Assembly: GCA_021780095.1 (NCBI GenBank)
Contig: JAJXZK010000362.1
Location: 1-20,152 of the forward strand
From: Acidobacteriota bacterium
GTDB taxonomy: Bacteria > Acidobacteriota > Terriglobia > Terriglobales > Acidobacteriaceae
Direction of reading: 5' to 3'
DNA: 20,152 nt
Program-made: the position numbers and the translations under genes
The notes under the pieces: generated by a model
What the model saw: only the letters and a program-made list of their open reading frames with translations
Databases searched by the model: none
Told to the model about the DNA's origin: nothing
Part shown: positions 1 through 5,915 of the stretch, in pieces
Layout: the number at the start of each line of letters is the position of its first letter
Numbering within the stretch: position 1 is the stretch's first letter

Positions 1-818
1 GGTGATTTGGACGTTGTCGGCGCTATTGGCGCGGATGGCCGAGAAGGCAGTGTCGACGACGCGGTTGCTGGCAACGATCACGCCACCCGCGCGGAAGATA
101 TTGATGCCGTTGCCGTTTTCGCCAGTGCCCCCGGCCTTCGCCGCGATCCGCTCGACGCGATTTCCGGTGACGACCGTCCCATCCTCGCCCTTCGTCCACC
201 GCCAGACCAGGATGCCGCCGTTGCCGCAGTCGGTGACCGTGTTGTCGGTGATCGACAGGCCGGTCGATTCGATTGCACGGATGCCGGCGCGCGCAGCGCG
301 GGTGACCGTCGTGCGCGTGATGCGCCCGCCCGAGCGGTCGAGGGCGATGCCGTTGCCAGCACTGCCGGTGACGGTGCAGGAGTCGATCGTGAGGTCGGGG
401 CACTCCGCCAGGTGGACGAGGCCGCCGACGTAATCGGCAAAGGGTAGCCCGGCCCCGTCGATCGTCAGGCCGGAGAGCACCACGATCTCGCTGTGTGCGG
501 CAGTGATCATGCTGTCGCCGCCGGCGAAGACAAGGCGCGTCGCGCCGGGGACTCCGGAGAGGCGGACGCGCGGCGGCAGCCTGAGCTCCGAGATCATGTA
601 GGTCCCAGCCTGGAGGAAGACGGGACGGTCCTCCCCGGAGGCCGTGTCTAGCAGGCGCTGCAGGACGCGGCTCTGGTCAACGGCCTTCTGGTCATTCAGC
701 CCGAGCGCAGCCGTGTCGAGTGTCCCGCGCAGGACTGCTCCATTGGGATCGGCGGCTGCAGCGGCAGGGGTCGCCAATGCGGCGCCGACCGCGCCGGCCA
801 GGAAGCTGCGTCTGTCCA
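1..818 (-). CDS. Tat-exported right-handed beta-helix repeat protein, 5' part (runs off left edge)
   Basis: The reading frame opens at ATG 818 and stays open to the left edge, giving 272 codons of an incomplete protein. It starts MDRRSFLAGAVGAAL, a twin-arginine motif (RRSFL) with a hydrophobic core and an Ala-rich cleavage region near residues 18-24, so Tat export to the periplasm is expected. From about residue 100 the sequence shows repeating short strands of the type LTIDSCTVTGSAGNGIAL, ITRTTVTRAARAGIRAI and LSITDNTVTDCGNGGILV. These are 20-25 residue parallel beta-helix coils with Asn and Gly at the turns. From memory this matches the family of Tat-translocated repeat proteins found in Rhizobiales (the TIGR03808 type), whose function is unknown. 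A polysaccharide-binding or lyase-like role is only a guess. GC content is clearly higher than in the PKS region, and nothing links this gene to polyketide synthesis. It probably derives from different DNA than the rest of the window. Confidence 0.85.
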
Positions 819-864
819 TGGCTCGAAACTCCCGATTCCGGACTCAGGCTTCGGGCGTTTCAAG

Positions 865-1914
865 TCATGTGCCATGCGAAACAGTCCCGGAATGGGACGC
901 GTCTACCAGATCCAGAACTGCAGGACCCAGACGAAAACGATCACAACAAAGGCGGGAAGGACGGCAAGCGTTGCCGCCAACCGCGCTGGCAATCACGGGC
1001 AATTTTAGACAGAGCGCCTCCAGCACCGTGTTTGGGGTGCCTTCGGTCAAAGAGGGCTGAACCAGGCAATCCATCATTTGCATCCATTCTGTGCAACTGC
1101 CCTGGAAGCCCGCAAAATGGATATGTTCGCGAATCCCCAGCTGAGTGGCTTGTTGTTTAAGCGGCTGTTCCTCTTTTCCGTTTCCGACGATGATGAGATA
1201 GAGTTGAGCGCCGACAGGCGCCTCCGCACATAATTTGTGGAATGCCGAGACCATGAAGCGATGGCCTTTTTCTATACTGAGCCGGCCGACGGAACCGAAA
1301 ACAAACGCTGACTTGGGAATACTGAGATCGTTGCGAGAAATAGGTGGCCTATCCTGCAGGCGAGAATAGGGTGGCAGCATCGCATTCTTCACCACAATGG
1401 GTGCGCGCCTGTTGCCGCGTTTGGGTGCGATCTGTTGGGCCTGGCTTTCTGACACGCACACCACGCGGTCGGCGCGCTCCAGCGCCTGGCGCTCGAGCAT
1501 TTCATAAAACCTGACACGTGGATTCTCGGCGGTGAAGCCGCGCACGAAAGCGACGTGCGGTGTACCTGTGCGACGAGCCGCCAGATAGCCGACAACATTG
1601 GCTTTGAAGCCGTGCGTGCAGAGCAGCGAACCCTTCCTCTCCGACAGCATCCGAGATAAGTGATGCACCAGGTCAAGACGCACGCCCCCCGGGAGGCACA
1701 ATGTGGGAATGTTGCGCTGCTCGGCCGCGACCAGGACTTCCGGCCTGTCTCCGAGGTCGTGGAAGGAGCCTATCGAGAGTTGATATTCCGTGTCTTGCAT
1801 ATCCTGCGCGTGGTGCAGGATTTGTTTCTCCGGACCGCCAACGAGGTTACTGCCAATCAGATGGAGTACCTGAAACTTATCACTACGGCTTCGAGGATTC
1901 GCGGAAGTTTTCAC
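865..1914 (-). CDS. Glycosyltransferase family 4, C-terminally truncated
   Basis: A 349-residue frame resembling GT-B retaining glycosyltransferases of family 4, which transfer a sugar from a nucleotide sugar at the inner membrane or cytosol. Visible signs are the N-terminal VLHLIGSNLVGGPEKQIL donor/acceptor loop (about residues 16-33), FGSVGRLSIEKG (about 206-217) and the E-x7-E signature EGTPNTVLEA (291-300). After PVIASAVGG (about 306-314) the remaining 35 residues do not resemble the family. About 60-80 normal C-terminal residues are missing, so the protein is probably inactive or an artefact of the junction at 962-992. I chose GTG at 1914 because it overlaps the stop of the ATP-grasp gene as GTGA, a typical coupled start. 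An in-frame GTG at 1953 would give 13 more residues but a 43-base overlap. Acceptor unknown; it may glycosylate the polyketide or a cell-surface sugar. Confidence 0.75.
   Translation of the reverse strand: MKTSANPRSRSDKFQVLHLIGSNLVGGPEKQILHHAQDMQDTEYQLSIGSFHDLGDRPEVLVAAEQRNIPTLCLPGGVRLDLVHHLSRMLSERKGSLLCTHGFKANVVGYLAARRTGTPHVAFVRGFTAENPRVRFYEMLERQALERADRVVCVSESQAQQIAPKRGNRRAPIVVKNAMLPPYSRLQDRPPISRNDLSIPKSAFVFGSVGRLSIEKGHRFMVSAFHKLCAEAPVGAQLYLIIVGNGKEEQPLKQQATQLGIREHIHFAGFQGSCTEWMQMMDCLVQPSLTEGTPNTVLEALCLKLPVIASAVGGNACRPSRLCCDRFRLGPAVLDLVDASHSGTVSHGT
884..898 (-). terminator. Short hairpin after the membrane-protein fragment
   Basis: On the minus strand, GTCCC, a 5-base loop (ATTCC) and GGGAC form a perfect 5-bp stem just after the TAG of the hydrophobic fragment, followed by TGTTT. 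This is terminator-like in position, but the stem is short and the T tract is poor. It lies between that fragment and the Tat-protein start at 818. Confidence 0.3.
903..980 (-). pseudogene. C-terminal remnant of a small hydrophobic membrane protein
   Basis: A minus-strand frame different from the glycosyltransferase frame ends at TAG (903-905). It reads LAATLAVLPAFVVIVFVW and then VLQFWIW before the stop. This is a strongly hydrophobic segment rich in Trp and Phe, typical of a C-terminal transmembrane helix. An in-frame stop at 993-995 limits it upstream, so only about 25-30 codons remain and no start codon is present. The composition fits the GC-rich left block rather than the glycosyltransferase. 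I read it as the tail of a gene whose front part was replaced by glycosyltransferase sequence at the junction near 962-992. I do not recognise the family. A chance hydrophobic frame is possible, but the clean stop followed by a hairpin argues for a real gene end. Confidence 0.5.
962..992. other. Chimeric junction between two DNA sources
   Basis: To the right of this interval the minus-strand glycosyltransferase reads normally up to PVIASAVGG, a conserved family-4 motif. To the left the same frame turns into unrelated Cys/Arg-rich residues, while another frame becomes a hydrophobic protein tail with its own stop. GC content also rises on the left. The GGCAACGCTTGCC-like bases at the join are plausible in both partners, so the exact breakpoint cannot be fixed by reading. 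Metagenome misassembly or illegitimate recombination would both give this picture. Confidence 0.6.
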
Positions 1915-3149
1915 GGTTGGTGCAATCCTAACCTGAAGAATAGGTCGACCCACTTTTGCTTCAATTTGTCCTGAAATGTGATTTGAATCTGTTGCATTCC
2001 GAGCGAGACCAGATCCGGTTCGTCCATCGGCACATCAAGGTGGCAAGATTGAAACAGGTCGCTCGATGTATCCCCCTGCCAGGCCATCGGGAACAGGGCG
2101 ATCGTATCGCTTGCTAAGTGCAAGGGTTCTCTGTCAGATGGTTGCCCGCTCAGAGCCGTGCAGAAAGAAGAAATCAGATTGCCGGGCGGAGCGAGTGGCA
2201 GAGAACAGGTCTGGGTTGCGCGGGCGTTCATCTCAATCAGATAGGAAGCTCCATTCGCAGCGTCGATCATAAAGTCAAAACCGCACAGTCCAGTGAATCC
2301 CAACTTGCGCACGATCTTTTGAACAGCCTGCAGGCGCTCATCATTCCGACAGAGTCGAACGATGGTTGCCGGGCCTTTCGGTTTTGAAGTTTGCAACACT
2401 TCGGCATCAATGCTGGCCAGCGCCTCGCCTTGCCAACAGGCCACGGCAATGGTTGCATCGGGCCCAGCCACGAAGCGTTGGATGCTGACTTGGCGTGGAC
2501 GTTGCATCAGCCAGGGGACAATGCAATTGGAATCGCGATCGATCAGGGTGCGTTTCGCAGCCACTACGGTGGCCAACGGCGCGTGCAGGGTTTTGTAGGC
2601 TCGGAGCGCTTGGCGCACGGTGTGCACAATCTTCACCCCTTCTCCGCCGGAGGTGCCGTCGGCCTTAAGTACGGCGGGAAATCCGAATTGCGTCAGCCAC
2701 TGTTCGACTTGCTCGGAGGAATTGACTGTTTTCGTTTCGGGAACGCGAACGCCCAATTCATTAACCAAGGCCGCAAATTTCTCTCTCGACTCTATGATGG
2801 GATAACTCGCTGGATTCCCCATGGAGACCTGCAGCAATTTGCAAATCGCCTTCGAATCCTGATCGGCACCCTGTGAGGCCGTCGAGTACAAACGATGCAT
2901 CTGCCGCATGGCGACGTCGTCGCACGGAACCACAATATCCGGCCCGGACTTCAGGATTGCGTTACGGAAGGACCACTGTGCGCTAACACCGCGAAATCTA
3001 TAGCAGTGGCGGAGGGCGTGGGTCGAAAAGACGGGATGGTTCGGCGGACAGACTATGTCGACCTCGCAGTCGACTCGTCGGAAAGCCATCCCCAGACGGG
3101 CAGTGGAAAACCATCGGCACGTCGTCGCGAGTAAAACTTTGGGTGCCAT
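1911..3149 (-). CDS. ATP-grasp domain ligase
   Basis: A 412-residue protein with an ATP-grasp fold of the carbamoyl-phosphate-synthase large-chain/carboxylate-amine ligase type. Such enzymes activate a carboxylate as an acyl phosphate and couple it to an amine, thiol or other nucleophile. Residues 1-110 form a pre-ATP-grasp Rossmann-like domain (MAPKVLLATT start, PDIVVPCDD at 70-78). The ATP site is seen as FPAVLKADGTSGGEG (157-171), with Lys162 and a Gly-rich loop. The metal-binding end is seen as GFDFMID (290-296) and YLIEMNARAT (303-312), with Glu306 and Asn308. The start is ATG 3149 with AAGG about 8 bases upstream. It leads a two-gene minus-strand unit with the glycosyltransferase, and is divergent from the FAD enzyme and PKS operon. 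Substrate is not deducible. In this context an amide- or ester-forming tailoring step is possible, but that is inference. Confidence 0.85.
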   Translation of the reverse strand: MAPKVLLATTCRWFSTARLGMAFRRVDCEVDIVCPPNHPVFSTHALRHCYRFRGVSAQWSFRNAILKSGPDIVVPCDDVAMRQMHRLYSTASQGADQDSKAICKLLQVSMGNPASYPIIESREKFAALVNELGVRVPETKTVNSSEQVEQWLTQFGFPAVLKADGTSGGEGVKIVHTVRQALRAYKTLHAPLATVVAAKRTLIDRDSNCIVPWLMQRPRQVSIQRFVAGPDATIAVACWQGEALASIDAEVLQTSKPKGPATIVRLCRNDERLQAVQKIVRKLGFTGLCGFDFMIDAANGASYLIEMNARATQTCSLPLAPPGNLISSFCTALSGQPSDREPLHLASDTIALFPMAWQGDTSSDLFQSCHLDVPMDEPDLVSLGMQQIQITFQDKLKQKWVDLFFRLGLHQP

Positions 3150-3391
3150 GGAGGTACCTTCTGGGTCAGCCTTTTGCAGGACAGATTGTGATAAATATAG
3201 GGATACAGAACGAGTCGCTCATCAAATTCTACTGAAGACAAGCTCCGAGTCCAGGGAATGTTTAACGGTTCATGGTTTGTCGAGCGATAGGGGCTCCAGA
3301 CCCTGCACGCTGAAAGACTCTGAATGGAAGCCGGACATAAGTGCTTCCGTCGCTGAACGTGAAAATCTCCGCCCATCGATTGAGGTTTGGC
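3150..3391. promoter_or_regulatory. Divergent promoter region between ATP-grasp and FAD enzyme genes
   Basis: This 242-bp gap separates two outward-facing genes, so it should hold both promoters. An AT-rich core lies around 3185-3200. For the plus strand, TTGCAG (3174-3179) and TATAGG (3196-3201) are spaced by 16 bases and make a weak sigma-70-like match. For the minus strand, TATATT (3194-3199) is a possible -10 without a well-spaced -35. No clear operator palindrome was seen. The element assignments are weak; the divergent layout itself is clear. Confidence 0.35.
3382..3385 (+). promoter_or_regulatory. Ribosome binding site deciding the FAD-enzyme start
   Basis: GAGG lies six bases before ATG 3392, whereas the earlier in-frame GTG at 3341 has no comparable site. 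The protein from 3392 begins MNSAFEVAIVGAG, placing the FAD-binding Rossmann strand at the usual distance from the N-terminus. Confidence 0.55.
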
Positions 3392-4639
3392 ATGAATTCT
3401 GCCTTTGAAGTTGCAATTGTTGGAGCAGGCCCGTACGGATTATCCCTTGCGGCGCATCTGCAAGCACGCGGAATCTATTTTGGTATCTTCGGGCCACCGA
3501 TGGAAGTGTGGCGGCAGCACATGCCGCAAGGAATGCTGCTGAAGTCGGATGGCTTCGCGTCCAACCTTTCAGATCCCGACGGCGGATTCACGCTGAAGCA
3601 ATTTTGCCAGGCGCGCGGAATCCCCTATGACGACACTCGCATACCTGTGCCGTTGGAGACCTTTGTCAACTACGGCCTAGCCTTTCAGGAGAGGCTCGTC
3701 CCGCATCTAGATGCGCGACGGGTGACAAAGATCGAACGCACAGCGGGCGGCTTCCACCTGCAAGTGGAGGATGGAGCGGGCTTCGAAGCGCGACGTGTCG
3801 TAATAGCGGTTGGAATCAGTCATTTCGCTTACGTCCCTGGATTGCTGTCGCACTTGCCGAAAGAATTGCTAACGCACAGTTCAGCCCACCGTGACTGTTC
3901 CGTATTCCGCGGCAAGAAGGTGACAATCATCGGTGCGGGCGCGTCAGCGGTGGACATGGCGGCGCTGATGCACGAAAGCGGGGTGGACGTTACATTGGTG
4001 GCGAGCGCTTCAAACATTCGATTCCACGATAAGCCGGCAAGCGGGCGTCGGTCGCTTTGGCAGCGGTTGAGAAATCCATCTTCCGGGCTGGGACCGGGAT
4101 GGAAATCCAGAATCTACACGGATGCCCCGGGAATGTTCCGACATTTGCCGGTGAATGTTCGGCTGCGCATCGTCAAGAACCATCTGGGCCCTGCACCGGG
4201 ATGGCCGATGAAGGAGCGTGTGCAGGGGAAAGTGCCAATGCTGCTGGGATACTCCATCGCGCAGGCCGTCGCGTCGAATGGCGGCGTTCGCCTGTCCCTG
4301 CGGGCGGAAGACGGCAATTTCCATGAACATGAAACCGAGCACGTAATTGCGGCGACAGGATATAAGCCGGACCTGCGTCGGCTGGAGTTTTTGGATGGTG
4401 CGATTCGAAACGAGATTCGGTCCCTGATGAATGCACCGATGCTGTCGGCCGATTTTCAGTCGTCGGTGCCCCGGCTATATTTTTTGGGCATCGCGTCGGC
4501 CAATGACTTTGGCCCGATGATGCGATTCGCCTATGGCTCTGACTATACGGCGCGCCGGGTGGCGAGACACCTGCAAAATGCCATCGTTAGCGAGAATAAC
4601 AGGCCGGCTGAGAAGCGCGCTCAAGCATATCAAACATAG
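3392..4639 (+). CDS. FAD/NAD(P)-dependent oxidoreductase, monooxygenase-like
   Basis: A 415-residue two-dinucleotide-binding-domain flavoprotein. FAD binding is shown by VAIVGAGPYGLSLA (7-20, GxGxxG). A second Rossmann motif for NAD(P)H is KKVTIIGAGASAVDMA (175-190). The ATGYKPD motif (321-327) is typical of flavin monooxygenases and the related ornithine/lysine N-hydroxylase group. The C-terminal LYFLGIASANDFGP and YGSDYTARRVA segments are typical of the closing FAD contact in such proteins. The likely reaction is NAD(P)H- and O2-dependent hydroxylation of a small molecule or acyl chain in the cytosol, but the substrate is unknown and a simple reductase role is not excluded. It is transcribed toward the PKS operon, about 480 bp upstream of the thioesterase, and divergently from the ATP-grasp gene. 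That arrangement suggests a tailoring enzyme of the same pathway. It is intact, with length normal for the family. Confidence 0.85.
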   Translation: MNSAFEVAIVGAGPYGLSLAAHLQARGIYFGIFGPPMEVWRQHMPQGMLLKSDGFASNLSDPDGGFTLKQFCQARGIPYDDTRIPVPLETFVNYGLAFQERLVPHLDARRVTKIERTAGGFHLQVEDGAGFEARRVVIAVGISHFAYVPGLLSHLPKELLTHSSAHRDCSVFRGKKVTIIGAGASAVDMAALMHESGVDVTLVASASNIRFHDKPASGRRSLWQRLRNPSSGLGPGWKSRIYTDAPGMFRHLPVNVRLRIVKNHLGPAPGWPMKERVQGKVPMLLGYSIAQAVASNGGVRLSLRAEDGNFHEHETEHVIAATGYKPDLRRLEFLDGAIRNEIRSLMNAPMLSADFQSSVPRLYFLGIASANDFGPMMRFAYGSDYTARRVARHLQNAIVSENNRPAEKRAQAYQT

Positions 4640-4649
4640 GCGATGCAGA

Positions 4650-4671
4650 TTCGCGCAGCGAACTGCGCGAA
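4650..4671 (+). terminator. Perfect hairpin after the FAD-enzyme gene
   Basis: TTCGCGCAG, a CGAA loop and CTGCGCGAA make a perfect 9-bp GC-rich stem starting 11 bases after the stop codon at 4637-4639. No T run follows, so it is not a textbook intrinsic terminator. It could stabilise the mRNA end or support factor-dependent termination. Its place directly after the gene supports an end-of-transcript role. Confidence 0.45.
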
Positions 4672-4823
4672 GTGACCTGGGAGGCAGAAGAAATATCCTT
4701 AGAAGCGCCCATAGTTATTCGTTGGGGCATCGTCGAACTCCTGCTGAAAGTGCATCGATTCCCATCGCCCCTATCATTTCCCTGTTATTAACCAATCACC
4801 TATTAGCGCATTGAGATGGCGTC

Positions 4824-4860
4824 TGCGCGGGTCCAGAATGGAATCCATTCCGCAGGCGCA
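4824..4860. repeat. Imperfect inverted repeat upstream of the PKS operon
   Basis: The inner arms GAATGG (4836-4841) and CCATTC (4845-4850) flank a 3-base centre. The outer arms TGCGC (4824-4828) and GCGCA (4856-4860) pair across the same centre, with mismatched bases between. The symmetry would suit a weak hairpin or a dimeric regulator site upstream of the operon, but it could be chance. Confidence 0.3.
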
Positions 4861-5108
4861 GCTGAGTAGAATGATGACAATTGTTTCAACTCAGAATTCT
4901 GCTAGCTTTCTCGGTGAAAACAAGTTTCAAACTATGCAAAAGTCTGCGCAATCGTGTGGTTCCGCTATTGCCGGCTTACCATTGCAAAAGCCCAGATGCA
5001 CATGGATCGTGCGCATTTTAGAGCAGATTGGTCGGATTCCCGCGCCGCCGATAAATGGTCGCAAACATGCATAGTTGATTACTACCAGTCCCGTGGTTGC
5101 GGTTCTGC

Positions 5109-5112
5109 GAGG
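5109..5112 (+). promoter_or_regulatory. Ribosome binding site deciding the thioesterase start
   Basis: GAGG lies eight bases before ATG 5121. The earlier in-frame TTG at 5097 has no comparable site, so the start at 5121 is preferred. Confidence 0.5.
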
Positions 5113-5120
5113 TTCGTCGC

Positions 5121-5915
5121 ATGCAGAAACAGAGATCGCAATTCATCACTTTCAAGCCGAGACCAGCCGCTGCCTTTCGGTTGTTTTGCTTTCCTCACGC
5201 CGGCGGCGCACCGATCGCCTTTTTTCCATGGGCGGACTTGTGCGGCGAAAACATTGAATGCGTGAGTCTGCAGTATCGAGGCAGAGCACAGCGGCTGAGG
5301 GAGGCGCCATTGACCTCGGTCGACGAATTTGTTCGCGAGATTGGGTCAGATCTGTCCACCCTGTGCGACAAACCATTCGCGTTTTATGGACATAGCTTTG
5401 GAGGAATCGTGGCGTTTGAGTTGGCCAGACAACTGCAACGGTCCGGACGGCCCGGACCCTGCCACCTATATGTGGGAGGCACTCGTCCCCCTCATCTGGA
5501 GTCTCCGTTTCCAAACATCCATGGGCTGTCAGAAAAGGAATTTATTGCAAGTGTGCAATCTCGATATGGGGGTATCCCGTCGGTAATTCTTGAGGATACA
5601 GAGGTGATGAAGATGTTTCTGCCGGCGATGCGTGGGGACTTTACCGCTTACGAGTCATACAGGTATCAACCGGGAGTTCCCCTGGATATCCCCATTACTG
5701 CATTCGGGGGTGCGCAAGACAAGGCAGTCAACGCTGCATGCCTGCGCGAATGGCAATTGCATACGGAAGCTGGTTTTGATATCAACATTCTACCCGGAGA
5801 CCATTTTTTTCTACTGACCAGCGCTCAAGAGCTGGTCCGCACAGTCGAGATGCGCTTGACCTCCTGTCGGGCCGGACAGAGTGACAGTCGCGTGTGGATG
5901 GAGTGCAAAAGGTAG
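5121..5915 (+). CDS. Type II thioesterase (alpha/beta hydrolase) of the PKS cluster
   Basis: A 264-residue protein of the stand-alone type II thioesterase family (GrsT/RifR-like), which removes stalled or wrong acyl groups from carrier proteins. The family start LFCFPHAGGA is at 21-30. The nucleophile elbow GHSFGG (90-95) has Ser92. The acid is in FGGAQDKAV with Asp200, and the base in GDHFFL with His228, so the catalytic triad is complete. Length is normal for the family. It is cytosolic, with no signal peptide or membrane segment. Its TAG stop (5913-5915) is followed immediately by the ATG of PKS1, which implies translational coupling and a shared function. No integrated thioesterase is visible in the window, so it might also take part in release, but editing is the usual role. 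The alternative TTG start at 5097 would add 8 residues. Confidence 0.9.
   Translation: MQKQRSQFITFKPRPAAAFRLFCFPHAGGAPIAFFPWADLCGENIECVSLQYRGRAQRLREAPLTSVDEFVREIGSDLSTLCDKPFAFYGHSFGGIVAFELARQLQRSGRPGPCHLYVGGTRPPHLESPFPNIHGLSEKEFIASVQSRYGGIPSVILEDTEVMKMFLPAMRGDFTAYESYRYQPGVPLDIPITAFGGAQDKAVNAACLREWQLHTEAGFDINILPGDHFFLLTSAQELVRTVEMRLTSCRAGQSDSRVWMECKR

Larger units (their letters stand above)
4672..5120 (+). promoter_or_regulatory. Long leader/intergenic region before the thioesterase-PKS operon
   Basis: About 450 bp without a convincing gene. It contains an AT-rich stretch around 4770-4812 and an imperfect inverted repeat at 4824-4860. The downstream thioesterase and PKS genes are tightly coupled, so the operon promoter should lie here. 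I found no -35/-10 pair good enough to name. An 87-codon frame (4811-5074) starts with TTG and has no Shine-Dalgarno site; I do not support it as a gene. Confidence 0.4.

Noticed and set aside
4811..5074. An 87-codon frame in the gap before the thioesterase, ending in a Pro- and basic-rich tail, considered as a small peptide gene
   Set aside because: It starts with TTG, and neither that start nor the internal ATGs have a convincing Shine-Dalgarno site. No family or leader-core pattern is recognisable.
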